A DNA stretch of 64,000 nucleotides from SAR324 cluster bacterium (GCA_015231825.1 JADGAV010000024.1:1-64000); one strand, 5' to 3'; counted from the stretch's first letter, positions 47,141 through 57,107 are shown. Numbers and translations: made by a program. The notes: generated from the sequence alone by a model not told the origin.

Positions 47141-47206
47141 AGGCTCATCCTTTGAGAAGAATATTGAATGCTCTTTCCCTTGGCACTCGATTTAATGCCT
47201 AATTCA

Positions 47207-50173
47207 TCACTGTTTCAGCCTTTCCGTGGGAGGGTTCTTCTGAAGATTTTGAAGCATGTCGCGAAACGATTTTTCCTGAACATTGGCCTTTTGATAACGG
47301 GCGTTTGCTTTTTCAGTCACACGAATCAAATCCTGTTGATTGCGGATAATGGTTGGACGAATAAACATCATCAGATTAGTTTTGTCGACTCTCTCACTGC
47401 TATTTCCAAAAAGCCAGCCAATTAAAGGGAGGTCTCCCAGGCCAGGAATTTTCGATTCAGATTGACTCAATTGCTCATTGAGTAGTCCTCCCAGCACAAC
47501 AATCGAATCACTGGCAGTCACCACAGCTGTTTTCAGTTCTCTTTTAAACGTTGTTACCGCATTGGAATTTCCAACAGGAGTGGGCGTCACATCACTCGAG
47601 GTTTGCTGAATTTCAAGCCGAATGCTGTTATCTCCACTAATCTGCGGTTTGATCGAAGCAATCACCCCGACGTCTCTGAACTCAATTTGATCGGTCACCC
47701 GGCCGTTGGCATCGACTACTGAATTGGTGGCCACAGGAATTACCCTTGAAACATTCAAGGATGCCTGTTCGTTGTTGAGCATCAACAATTGTGGATGAGC
47801 TAATATATTGATATCAGAATCATTTTGAATTGCCCTGATGAATGCGCCAAAACTTAAAAAGTTTTTTCCTTCAAATTCAAGCGTTCCTCCACTGACAACG
47901 CCCAAAGCACTTGTGCCTGATTTCTGAAGCGCACCTTCCACCGTTAATGGTGATGCCCCGGGAAATCCGGTACTGATCAATGCGGAATTGTCATCGCTTG
48001 GAGAAGCAAAGGACCAATCGACACCAAAATTTAAACTTTTACTCAAACTCGTCTCCATAATCAAAGCTTCAATATAGACCTGCACCCTGGGGATATCGAG
48101 TTGCTGAATAATCCGATCCAAGGTTTCAAAAATTTCAGTGGGACCAAAAATCAACAGTGAGTTGGTCGACTCATCGGCAGAGATCGAAATGCGGCTGGCA
48201 GTTTCTTTGTTAAGTTGCGATTTTTTGTCATCGCCTGTTACCGGTTGAGCCGGGGCTGCAGCTCCTTGAGCTGCCGGGGCGCTTCCATCCTTGCCGGCTT
48301 CCGGTTTGGGTGCAGGTTGCGGCACTTGAACCGGTGCCGGATCTTCGGTGTCGTCACTTTTTGCGACTTCGACAATATATCCGGTAACTTCCTTGAGCAG
48401 GCCAGAAATGTCTTTGGCGACCGCATGTTGGAGTCGATAGAGTTTGAACTCACTGGTGGCAACATCTTCTTCTGCCGGAAGATCCAGTTTTTCAATCAAT
48501 CCCAAAATTCGGCTGGTCCGGGTTTTGTCGGCAAAAATTATCAATTGATTGAGGCGCTCATCCGGAACAATCAGTAATTCCTGTACAGCTTCCTTTTCTT
48601 TTCCTGTGACAACCGTTTTGGTAAATATGGAGTTGATCAGACTGGCTACGTTCTGAGCTTTCGCAAACTCCAGTTGATGGACGTAAAAATCAGCATCTCC
48701 TCCACCGACATCCAGTCGGATTATCAATTTTTTGATTTCCTGCAACGTGAACCGGTCTCCGATCAGAATCAGGGAATTCAAGCGAGTTTCCGGTATAATT
48801 TTGATTCGGCTCTCTGCCGCTGTTTTTCCCTGACCTTTCCCCGCCACAATCTGATCAGAAAATATTGTGGCAAGTAAAGGGCCCAAAACCTTGGCAGAAG
48901 CAAATTTCAAGGGGCCATACAATTCAACATCAAATTTTCCCCGATCTACATCCAACTGCCCAGCTAGCTCTATGACATCTTTAGTGGTTCCTTTGTCTGC
49001 AATTATGATCAGTGCGTTCAGGTTGTCAAAAGGAATAATCTGGACGGGAGGCGGACTTGCCGTGGAAGGATTGACCGGTGCAGCTTCCTTTTCTGCTTCT
49101 TTAGCAGGCTCCTTTTTCGGGGGAGGGGCCTTTTGCTGAGTTTTAATGACAGGAACGGCTTTTTGGGTGAAAATTTGCACCAACAAAGGAGCAATACTGC
49201 CTGGAGTTACGAAATTCAGGGTATGGATGGTCAATTCGGTTAAAGGGTCCTCATCTACTGGAACATCAATAAGATCCAATAAAGCCTTCACCTCTACTGT
49301 GGCTTCTTTGGTAGTAAAAAAGATCAGCGCATTCTGACGGTTTTCAATGATAAATTTGACGGGTTCCTGACGTCCACTGTGAAGAATATTCGCATAAATT
49401 GACGATACCATTTTATGTGTATCGGCTACTTTTGTATTTTTCATTTTGTAGACTGTCATGACCTGACGCAGATCTTCAGGATCGTCAACATCTAACGTAT
49501 CAATTATTTCTGAGATTCTTTCAATATTGTCTTTCGAATCGACCATGATCAAAATTCGAAGCAAATCATAATGGAGGAGGGTTCCAGTGCTTGAAAAAAA
49601 AGGCTGAATGGCGGCTTTGATCTTGTTTAAATCAGCGTGTTTTACCTGACGCAGACGCATCACAAAATCTGTTGATTCCAAGGCTTCCAAATTCTCAGAG
49701 TTCCCGTTTTTGGCTTCATCATCAAAATGGAACGGGAGTTTCGAAAATCGTGCTTCTTTTCCAGGAATAATTTCCACAATATTGCTGTTGTCGCGACGCA
49801 AAAGAGTCAGTCCCTGGGTGGTCAGAAGTTTCTCAAAAATAGCGAAGATGTCCTTTTTCTTGACCTTAAAATTAGAGGGCATTGTGATGAACAATTCTCC
49901 CCGCAAGTTTTGTTTCTGATAGATAAAGAGGGTATCCGTTTCGTGAGCAATGATGTCGGTTAACTGTTCCAGAGTGACTTTCTCAGGTAAGTTGATCGAA
50001 ATTTCGCCTTCGTCAGTCTCTTCGGACAATGCCTGCGTGTCTTCTGATTGCTCCTCTCTCAACTGAGATTCCCCGGACTGATTTTCATTCGATTGTGCAT
50101 ATATGTTTGCTGAAACAAACCAGCAAATCGCGATGGAAATCAAGACCTTCCAATGCCGCCCAAATCTTTTCAT
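47207..50173 (-). CDS. GspD-type secretin with expanded N-domain array
   Basis: 988 residues from the ATG at 50173 (GAGG 6 nt upstream; the TTG at 50185 is not needed). A signal peptide ends near IYA. An N0-like domain (~60-130) is followed by about six N1-type repeats, each ending in a pattern such as IDTLDVDD, LLDLIDVPVDED or GLIEKLDLPAEED, with Pro/Ala-rich linkers inside the third and sixth. The C-terminal secretin domain (~760-960) has VYIEALIMETSL and the closing PGLGDLPLIGWLF and NLMMFIRPTII. Type II GspD proteins normally have three N1-type domains and ~650-700 residues. No other gsp gene is adjacent. Confidence 0.88.
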   Translation of the reverse strand: MKRFGRHWKVLISIAICWFVSANIYAQSNENQSGESQLREEQSEDTQALSEETDEGEISINLPEKVTLEQLTDIIAHETDTLFIYQKQNLRGELFITMPSNFKVKKKDIFAIFEKLLTTQGLTLLRRDNSNIVEIIPGKEARFSKLPFHFDDEAKNGNSENLEALESTDFVMRLRQVKHADLNKIKAAIQPFFSSTGTLLHYDLLRILIMVDSKDNIERISEIIDTLDVDDPEDLRQVMTVYKMKNTKVADTHKMVSSIYANILHSGRQEPVKFIIENRQNALIFFTTKEATVEVKALLDLIDVPVDEDPLTELTIHTLNFVTPGSIAPLLVQIFTQKAVPVIKTQQKAPPPKKEPAKEAEKEAAPVNPSTASPPPVQIIPFDNLNALIIIADKGTTKDVIELAGQLDVDRGKFDVELYGPLKFASAKVLGPLLATIFSDQIVAGKGQGKTAAESRIKIIPETRLNSLILIGDRFTLQEIKKLIIRLDVGGGDADFYVHQLEFAKAQNVASLINSIFTKTVVTGKEKEAVQELLIVPDERLNQLIIFADKTRTSRILGLIEKLDLPAEEDVATSEFKLYRLQHAVAKDISGLLKEVTGYIVEVAKSDDTEDPAPVQVPQPAPKPEAGKDGSAPAAQGAAAPAQPVTGDDKKSQLNKETASRISISADESTNSLLIFGPTEIFETLDRIIQQLDIPRVQVYIEALIMETSLSKSLNFGVDWSFASPSDDNSALISTGFPGASPLTVEGALQKSGTSALGVVSGGTLEFEGKNFLSFGAFIRAIQNDSDINILAHPQLLMLNNEQASLNVSRVIPVATNSVVDANGRVTDQIEFRDVGVIASIKPQISGDNSIRLEIQQTSSDVTPTPVGNSNAVTTFKRELKTAVVTASDSIVVLGGLLNEQLSQSESKIPGLGDLPLIGWLFGNSSERVDKTNLMMFIRPTIIRNQQDLIRVTEKANARYQKANVQEKSFRDMLQNLQKNPPTERLKQ

Positions 50174-50196
50174 TAAAATCCTCAAATTTGAAAATG

Positions 50197-50883
50197 TTAT
50201 TTAAGCTGTTCCAAGCACCATTCGGCACGTCTTAAATCATGATGAGTCGTAATTTTAAAATTGGACTCGTCCCCTTCTATCGAAGCGACTCGGTGACCGA
50301 ATTTTTCAACAATAGAAGCATCATCAGTTGTCTGCCATTTCTTCGTTCTTGCCGCGTGATAGGCATCGATCAATAGTTTTGCTTCAAAACCTTGTGGAGT
50401 CTGGGTAGCAAAAAGACGGGACCGGTCTACTACTTTGCAGTGTTCAGCTGTGATCTCTCTAATCGTATCAGTCAAAGGCATAACGGGGATTGCGGAACCC
50501 GTCATTTCACATTGCGCCAGAATTCGCCCTATCAGTGCAGAAGGGCAAAGCGGGCGTGCCCCATCGTGTACCAGAATCCAGCGAGGTAAAAGCGTTCGCT
50601 GCTGAATCCGTTTCAGGGCATTGAAAACCGAATCCTGCCGTTCCGTTCCTCCATAAATGAGCGTGATTTCTTTCTCCGAAGGCAAGATCGACCTCAAAGC
50701 GCCCTCATCTCTTTCGGCTATCACCAAATAAATACCAGAAATCCGGGGGTGCTTTAGGAAAATATTGAGGCTGTGCTGAATAATTGTTAGGGAACCCAAA
50801 GGCAATAACAGTTTGTTTTGACCGGCTGCCATCCGCACTCCCTGACCTGCCGCAGGTATTACCACAACCGCATCGTCTGGCAT
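50197..50883 (-). CDS. ispD: 2-C-methyl-D-erythritol 4-phosphate cytidylyltransferase
   Basis: 228 residues. It has the nucleotidyltransferase loop IPAAGQGVRMAAGQNKLLLP, the VHDGARPLCPS motif, TDTIREI and TQTPQGFEAKLL. It makes CDP-methylerythritol in the MEP isoprenoid pathway. AAGGAG precedes the ATG. It is first in the run leading to the secretin gene, 23 bp apart. Confidence 0.95.
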   Translation of the reverse strand: MPDDAVVVIPAAGQGVRMAAGQNKLLLPLGSLTIIQHSLNIFLKHPRISGIYLVIAERDEGALRSILPSEKEITLIYGGTERQDSVFNALKRIQQRTLLPRWILVHDGARPLCPSALIGRILAQCEMTGSAIPVMPLTDTIREITAEHCKVVDRSRLFATQTPQGFEAKLLIDAYHAARTKKWQTTDDASIVEKFGHRVASIEGDESNFKITTHHDLRRAEWCLEQLK

Positions 50884-51300
50884 GACTCCTTCCCTACTGA
50901 TTTACCCTGAGCGAAATCCTATTATTTATCAGATTTTTTTTGCAAACACAAACTTCCTTTATTCCGTTCAAGAAGAGCAAAAACTCACAAATCAATTCTA
51001 AAAACTCGTATAGTCAGATTAAGTAACGCCAAACCAGAAAATAGTTCTTGCAGCCGTGGAATTCCTGAAAGAAAAATTAATTTTTTGGTTCTTCCCGGTT
51101 CGTCCTTCAAGAGGAGGGAAAAGAGGAAGCAGAACTGAAATACATTTGCAAATCTCGTCAAAAATAGTTACCAATAACAACGTGCAAAATTTATTTTCAA
51201 AACCCTTCATTTGGGTCAAAAACATCTCATCCTAACAAAAATTCTTTTTAATATCAAACAATTCACTTTCTCAATTTGCCACCTTTTTCGGTACGATCCC
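50884..51300. other. Divergent intergenic region ispD / signalling operon
   Basis: About 330-420 bp depending on the start of the TerB/PilZ gene. No gene, repeat or clear promoter was recognised. It should carry promoters for ispD (minus) and for the plus-strand signalling operon. Confidence 0.4.
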
Positions 51301-52569
51301 GTGACTCCTGTTCCTGAGAAATTCGCCTTCACCCGAGCGTGCCGAAAACAATTTTCATTTACTTCAGAAGAGCAGTTTAACCATGCCGTTTCGATTTTAG
51401 GGCTGCTGGCATCAATAGTCCTCTCCGACCATGAAATTATTGCGATGGAACGGGAAATACTGAAAAGGTATCTGATCAAATTTTTTGGCATCTCTGAAGA
51501 AGAAGCAAAAGAACTCATTGACTCGCTTGCTGACGGAGCACTGCACATTTCGATTGCCGAACGAGAACATTTTCAGAAGTATTTGAAGGACAATTGCAGT
51601 CGCAAAGAAAAAAATGCTCATTTGCGGTTATTTTTCGAATTCGCCGCGGCTGATCGATATATCACTGAACAAAGCAGCGTCCTAATTTCCCGAATAACCC
51701 GGGGTATCGGATTGACCTTGTCCGAATACGAACTTGCCCGACTGCCTTACCTCCATATTATTACTTCTCAAGATTCAGGAGTGGTCAATGAACGAAGTTT
51801 CAAAAGAATCGAATATGCTTATCCTGCCAAATTGGAATATCAGGCGAAAAAGTGGAAAACGATTTCCTCTACTTCTGCGGTCAACATCAAACTCAACAAC
51901 ATTTCGCTTTCAGGATTCAGCTGCCCAACCAATTCAAATTTGCCTGAACAAAGCCCTTTAATCTTAATTTTAAATCACTATTTTCGGTTAAATGCCTATG
52001 TCATTCGTTCCAGCAAGAAAAAAAAACAATGGGAAATTTCTGCGGAATTTGATCTCGACCATTCTCAGTTTTTACACTTAAAATACCTATTGGATATTGA
52101 GAACTACACCTTAGAAAAATGCCTAAACGAAGAACAGCTCGATCGTCTTTCTCTAATTCCTTTGCAAATTTTGATCGTGCTTCAGGAGACGTCGCATTCC
52201 TCCCAAAAAATAACTGCACTGATACTCTCCCGGTATCTCGAGGAAACCAGAGGTTTTTCAGCCTCTTTGATCCATCCCTTGATCAGCCGAGCACTGGAAC
52301 GTGAAGAGATTCTTGAAAAAATCGAAAAACATTCGGTTGAGAAGGATCTTCAAATTTTGAGTCAAGGAGCTGCATTGCTGGAAGAGATATTTCCAGACAC
52401 CATAGCCATCTTTATCAAAGAGGAGTTTTGTCGATGGGTCGTGTCCAACATTGCCAAAAGACGCGTAATTTGGAGACACCCGACTCTTGATTTTGAAGGA
52501 AAAAAAGTACTTGAAGGAATTGCACAAGCATTGGATTTTGATCTTTCCTGCTGGCAGTATTTGTATTGA
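51301..52569 (+). CDS. TerB-like/PilZ-like signalling protein
   Basis: About 422 residues if the GTG at 51301 is used; the open frame reaches a TTG at 51211 and no start has a good ribosome-binding site. Residues ~15-145 (HAVSILGLLASIVLSDHEI, then FFEFAAADRYITEQSS) match the helical TerB fold with its acidic metal-binding pattern. Residues ~175-275 resemble PilZ with NISLSGFSCP intact, but the RxxxR motif is degenerate (KRIEYAYPAKL), so c-di-GMP binding is doubtful. The C-terminal ~145 residues are helical and unrecognised. First gene of a four-gene signalling operon. Confidence 0.6.
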   Translation: MTPVPEKFAFTRACRKQFSFTSEEQFNHAVSILGLLASIVLSDHEIIAMEREILKRYLIKFFGISEEEAKELIDSLADGALHISIAEREHFQKYLKDNCSRKEKNAHLRLFFEFAAADRYITEQSSVLISRITRGIGLTLSEYELARLPYLHIITSQDSGVVNERSFKRIEYAYPAKLEYQAKKWKTISSTSAVNIKLNNISLSGFSCPTNSNLPEQSPLILILNHYFRLNAYVIRSSKKKKQWEISAEFDLDHSQFLHLKYLLDIENYTLEKCLNEEQLDRLSLIPLQILIVLQETSHSSQKITALILSRYLEETRGFSASLIHPLISRALEREEILEKIEKHSVEKDLQILSQGAALLEEIFPDTIAIFIKEEFCRWVVSNIAKRRVIWRHPTLDFEGKKVLEGIAQALDFDLSCWQYLY

Positions 52570-52642
52570 TATCATCTTCTATTTAAGACACTGTTTTCAA
52601 AACCTGAATTTTCCAGTCAAATTCAAACGAAACGAACAATAA

Positions 52643-53527
52643 GTGAATGTCCTGATTATTGAGGACGAAGCTGCTTTTGCAGAAGTCCTGGAAAACCGAC
52701 TGATTGAATCTGGAAAGCACTCCGTGCAAATTGCCTTGAATGGGGAAGAGGGTTGGGATCTTTATTCCGCATCGGCCACCTTTTTTGATATCATTTTGAC
52801 CGATTTCAAAATGCCTCGACTCAGTGGAATCGATTTGCTGGAACGAATAAGGAATAATAATTTTCAAATTCCTGTCGTGATAATGACCGGCTATGGCGAC
52901 CTCGATATTTGTATCAAGGCACTTCAGTTGGGGGCTTTTGATTTTTTAATCAAACCATTTTCAATCAATGAATTTGATTCCCTAATTCTCAAACTGGAGA
53001 ATTTGTACTTCTCGGAACAGCAACTTAAGAATTTGGTCCCTTTGATGTCTGAGAAGATAAATATTCAAATCTGCAGCCAGATTGATCTAATTTCCCCTTT
53101 GGTCAACCACCTCCATAATCAATATTATTCACTTTGCAAATTGCATCATATCAACAGCCATCAAATCGATCTAAGTTTGTACGAAGCACTTACAAACGCT
53201 ATTGTCCATGGAAATTTTGAGATTTCTTCTTCCCTTAAAGAAGAATCCTGGGATCAATATGAAACGATGGTAAAAACACGCGGAATGCTGCCGGAATACA
53301 AGAACAAGCCGGTCCTCATTCGTTGTGAAGTTAACAGCCGGGAATTGGTTTTTGAAGTTGAAGACAAAGGAGAAGGGTTCGAGAATGGTCGCCGCTTGAA
53401 ATCAGAAGAATCTTTGACGATTCTTAACAGCGGTAGAGGAATTGTTTTGATCCGCTCAAGCATGGATGAAGTTTCTTGGAACCAATCAGGAAACTGCATC
53501 AGAATGGTCAAATTTCTGAAACACTAA
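52643..53527 (+). CDS. Response regulator fused to RsbW-like HATPase
   Basis: 294 residues, starting with GTG at 52643. The receiver domain (1-120) has the phospho-Asp in LTDFKMPRLSG, VIMTGYGD and the Lys in LIKPF. The C-terminal HATPase_c (~140-294) has the N-box EALTNAIVHGN and the G1 box EVEDKGEGF, as in anti-sigma kinases such as RsbW. It may phosphorylate a partner anti-anti-sigma factor in response to the receiver, but no STAS-domain gene is nearby. The next gene is 23 bp away. Confidence 0.88.
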   Translation: MNVLIIEDEAAFAEVLENRLIESGKHSVQIALNGEEGWDLYSASATFFDIILTDFKMPRLSGIDLLERIRNNNFQIPVVIMTGYGDLDICIKALQLGAFDFLIKPFSINEFDSLILKLENLYFSEQQLKNLVPLMSEKINIQICSQIDLISPLVNHLHNQYYSLCKLHHINSHQIDLSLYEALTNAIVHGNFEISSSLKEESWDQYETMVKTRGMLPEYKNKPVLIRCEVNSRELVFEVEDKGEGFENGRRLKSEESLTILNSGRGIVLIRSSMDEVSWNQSGNCIRMVKFLKH

Positions 53528-53550
53528 AGAATGGCCGAAAGGAACTCACA

Positions 53551-55128
53551 ATGACATCCAATAAATTTTGTGGCCAATGGCTCCTGAGGTTTTTTCTGAC
53601 CGCCTGCTTTTACTGGGTAGGAATATCACAAGGTATTGCGATCACCCCGCAAACCGGGGGAACTTTGATTTATCGTGCCACAGATGAAATCCAGGATCTT
53701 GACCCTGCTGCAATTGAAGACAGTGCCACCTTCAATATTGCAGGAAATATTTTTGAAGGTCTTGTTCGTTATCAGGGAGAAACCGCAATCATTGAACCTG
53801 CTCTCGCCCATTCCTGGCAAGTTTCAGAAAATGGATTGCTATGGACCTTTTTCTTGAGAAAAGATGTTATTTTTCATGACAACTCTGCTCTGAATGCTGA
53901 AGCAGTCTTGTTTTCATTTCTCCGTCAAAAAGACTCAAATCATCCTTTTTACAAAGCAGGCTTTTTAAAAGATGTTCTATTTGCCCAAGTCAAAGAAATT
54001 CGTATTAAGGATGAGTACCTGATTGAATTTGAACTACTGCGCCCATACAGCCCGTTTCTGCACGTCCTGACGATGCCACCGGCAGCCATCATTTCTCCAG
54101 GCGCTTTAAAGAAGAATCCTAAGGAATTCGGACGAGCTCCTGTGGGAACTGGTCCCTTTCAAGTTTCAGAGTGGACCGAAAACGAATTTATTCTGGAACC
54201 TTTTGAGCGGTATTGGGGCAATTCACCAAAGCTAGAAAGGGTTGTTGTTCAACCTGCCAAATTTTTAAAAAATATGTTGCTTTCAATGCGTCAAAACAAT
54301 CTTCATCTGGCAGTCAATGTTACTCCTCAAGAACTGTTATGGGTTCAAGGAGATAGGGAAATCAGGGTGAAAAAAATTCCCGCCAATCAAGTCAGCTTTT
54401 TTGCATTCAACATGGACCGCAAAATCTTTCAAGACCGAAGGATCCGGATCGCGATGCAGCATATTTTAAACAAGGAGGCCCTCGTCCATTGGTTGTGGCA
54501 GGGAAACGCGGTCGCAGCGAATTCTCCGATTCCCCCCACAAACTGGAGCTTCAAGGCCCTTGAAGGATACCCACGAGACTTTGAAAAAGCAAAAAGCCTT
54601 TTAAAAAAAGCGGGTTATGAAAAAGGGTTGAAATTGCAGCTATTGGTTCCTGTTCGACGCGATCCCTCCTGGCCACGTTTTTTTAAATCATTCATTCTAG
54701 CGTGCCGCGCTGTTGGGATCCAGGTTGAATTGCAAAGTCTTTCGTTTGGAGATTATCTCAAAGCAATTGTGAAACAGGATTTTGATCTGGTATGGCTGAC
54801 CTGGGCAACCGATCATGCTGATCCTGACGGGTTCATTTGGCCCTTACTGCATTCTGTCAATGCAGATCCAAAATTACTCTCCAATTTGGCTTTTTATAAA
54901 AATCCCGCCTTGGATCGCTTGATTGATCGAGCTCAGCAGGAAATCAAGAGCCGGGAACGACGGACAGAATACTACCACCGAATCCAGGATTTACTACATG
55001 AAGAATCTCCCTTGATTCCACTAATGATTCCCAATACTGCCTACTTGCACCATCGCCTTGTTCACAACGTACAGGTTTCTGTGACCGGTAGGATCCTCCT
55101 GGAAAATATTTGGATGGAAAGTGAATGA
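53551..55128 (+). CDS. Periplasmic peptide-type ABC substrate-binding protein (SBP family 5)
   Basis: 525 residues from the ATG at 53551, with AAGGA 7 nt upstream. A signal peptide covers about the first 30 residues (LLRFFLTACFYWVGISQG). The family-5 pattern is clear: TLIYRATDEIQDLDPA, NIFEGLVRYQ, LRKDVIFHDNSALNAEAV and GTGPFQVSEW. Relatives bind oligopeptides, nickel or other solutes and normally serve DppBCDF-like importers. No permease is adjacent. Instead the stop codon overlaps a membrane cyclase gene by 4 bp, which suggests a sensing role. Confidence 0.9.
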   Translation: MTSNKFCGQWLLRFFLTACFYWVGISQGIAITPQTGGTLIYRATDEIQDLDPAAIEDSATFNIAGNIFEGLVRYQGETAIIEPALAHSWQVSENGLLWTFFLRKDVIFHDNSALNAEAVLFSFLRQKDSNHPFYKAGFLKDVLFAQVKEIRIKDEYLIEFELLRPYSPFLHVLTMPPAAIISPGALKKNPKEFGRAPVGTGPFQVSEWTENEFILEPFERYWGNSPKLERVVVQPAKFLKNMLLSMRQNNLHLAVNVTPQELLWVQGDREIRVKKIPANQVSFFAFNMDRKIFQDRRIRIAMQHILNKEALVHWLWQGNAVAANSPIPPTNWSFKALEGYPRDFEKAKSLLKKAGYEKGLKLQLLVPVRRDPSWPRFFKSFILACRAVGIQVELQSLSFGDYLKAIVKQDFDLVWLTWATDHADPDGFIWPLLHSVNADPKLLSNLAFYKNPALDRLIDRAQQEIKSRERRTEYYHRIQDLLHEESPLIPLMIPNTAYLHHRLVHNVQVSVTGRILLENIWMESE

Positions 55129-57101
55129 TGCGCTGGTCCATAAGTGTCAAAATAATTACTTTAAATATTTTCATTGCATTGCTGGTCGCGCTGATTGTTA
55201 CTATCGTCAGTATTCGCCAGATCACCCGACAAGTCGAAGAAAGTCTTTCTCTAACAGGAGAAAGCTTACAGCAAAATCTGCTCGAACGAATTCGAAATGA
55301 TGTTGAAAAATCCCAACGATTTGCAGAACTGCTCTCCGGAAACCAAGAACTCCATCAATTGCTAAAAAACCAAGAAATCGGAATCTTGCAAGAATGGCTG
55401 GACAATCAATCGGAAATTGAAATCTATGCTTTGTTGGAAATTTTCGACTCGGGTGGAAAACCGTTGGTAGTCAATCGATGGCTCAATAAACCCAAAGAAG
55501 AAGTGAACTATCTGACAAATCCCGAAGATGATAGCCTCATCAAAGCCCAGGACTATTTGATTTCACTCGAAATCAAAGCACTGCCTGAGGGATTGACCAT
55601 CAAAACCGTGGTACCCATTGTGGACTGGGAGACGGTCGAAATATTGGGAATTATGGCCGTGAGTTTTCCGATGAATCAGGAATGGATTGATCTTGTACGG
55701 GGGCGTTCTCCTCATGAATTCACTATCACGACCAATTCCAGTGAACGTCTTGCAACAACGATTGTCACTCCGGAAGGCAAACGAATGGAGAAACTTCCAT
55801 TACTGGTGAAAACCTCAATAGGTCAATCAGAACAGGCCAAACAAATTGACAAATTCTTGCTTTTTGATCGTTCATATATGGTTCGAATTTCTCCTATTTA
55901 TGACCTGCGGTCCATAGAAGTGGGAAAACTGATCGTTTGGATGCGAAGAGATTTGATTGAAGCGACAACGGAAAAAATTCTACAAGTGCTGTTATTTGTT
56001 TCACTGGCCACCGCGCTCGGTTGTGTGGTTCTCGGCGCTTTTATGGCACGAACCTTGACAACACCTCTGAGAAATCTGGTCCAGACAGTAGAGTCGATTG
56101 CCTCAGGTCAACTGAAACAAAGAATCGATATCAAATCAGGGGATGAAATTGGAGATTTAGCCCTGGCAGTGGGATCCATGCAGAACGATTTGAAAATCAG
56201 CCATGCACTGGTGCAGCAAATGCTGAAAACATTTCAACTGTTTGTTCCATCCCAATTTCTCAGGTACATCGCCCATGATGGTGTGGAGAATGTCAAATTA
56301 GGAAATGCCAAACAGGAAATTGCATCTGTCTTATTCCTGGATATTCGTTCATTTACCACACGCACAGAGAATATGCGTCCCCAGGGAGTTTTGGATTTTT
56401 TAAACGAGTTGTTTCACAATATCAATCCGTCTATAGAACAAGAGGGTTTTATTGACAAGTTTATCGGCGACGCAGTGATGGCAATTTTCGAAGAGGAAAT
56501 GGATCCGATCCATCGTGAAAAAGGGGCAAAACCTTCCGTGATGGCTGCGTTGGGGATACTTGCTTCTTTGAAGAAATACAACCTTGAGCGGGATTCCGCA
56601 ATTCGCGTTGGAATTGGAATCAATACAGGTCCAATTATTTTTGGAACCGTAGGTTCCTCATCCCGAATGGATTCAACAGTGCTTGGAAATACCGTCAACG
56701 TCGCCTCAAGAGTTGAAAATCTGACCAAACAATACGAGGTCAATCTTCTGATCACGGATGCAACGTTAGCAAGTCTTGGAGAATCTCCTCCCTTTTTGAT
56801 TCGAGAAATTGATAAAGTTCGCGTGAAAGGAAAACAGGAAGCAATCACGATCTATGAAGTTTTTGATGAAGATGAAGAAAACATCAGGAACGCCAAACTT
56901 AATTTTAGAGACGAATTTCAGCAGGGCCTCCAATTGTATCAAAGTAAAAAATGGGAGGAATCACTCAAGCTCTTTGAATCAATTCAAACAAACTATCCGG
57001 AAGATCGCCTGATAGGCATCTATATCGAACGCTGCCGCAGTTTCATGCATCATTCTCCATCAGAAGACTGGGACGGGGTTTATACCATGGAATCGAAATA
57101 A
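55125..57101 (+). CDS. Membrane class III adenylate/guanylate cyclase with Cache-like sensor and HAMP
   Basis: 658 residues. One N-terminal TM (~8-32), an extracytoplasmic sensor (~33-285, Cache-like), TM 2 (~290-310), HAMP (~312-365) and a class III cyclase (~395-575). Metal aspartates are in LFLDIRSFT and FIGDAVMAIF; the Lys is in IDKFIGD and the transition-state Asn/Arg in VNVASRVE, so catalysis should be intact. A ~65-residue tail follows (LQLYQSKKWEESLKLFE). It overlaps the binding-protein gene by 4 bp (ATGA), so ligand-loaded binding protein may be its input. Whether it makes cAMP or cGMP is undetermined. Confidence 0.9.
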   Translation: MMRWSISVKIITLNIFIALLVALIVTIVSIRQITRQVEESLSLTGESLQQNLLERIRNDVEKSQRFAELLSGNQELHQLLKNQEIGILQEWLDNQSEIEIYALLEIFDSGGKPLVVNRWLNKPKEEVNYLTNPEDDSLIKAQDYLISLEIKALPEGLTIKTVVPIVDWETVEILGIMAVSFPMNQEWIDLVRGRSPHEFTITTNSSERLATTIVTPEGKRMEKLPLLVKTSIGQSEQAKQIDKFLLFDRSYMVRISPIYDLRSIEVGKLIVWMRRDLIEATTEKILQVLLFVSLATALGCVVLGAFMARTLTTPLRNLVQTVESIASGQLKQRIDIKSGDEIGDLALAVGSMQNDLKISHALVQQMLKTFQLFVPSQFLRYIAHDGVENVKLGNAKQEIASVLFLDIRSFTTRTENMRPQGVLDFLNELFHNINPSIEQEGFIDKFIGDAVMAIFEEEMDPIHREKGAKPSVMAALGILASLKKYNLERDSAIRVGIGINTGPIIFGTVGSSSRMDSTVLGNTVNVASRVENLTKQYEVNLLITDATLASLGESPPFLIREIDKVRVKGKQEAITIYEVFDEDEENIRNAKLNFRDEFQQGLQLYQSKKWEESLKLFESIQTNYPEDRLIGIYIERCRSFMHHSPSEDWDGVYTMESK

Positions 57102-57107
57102 GATTTA

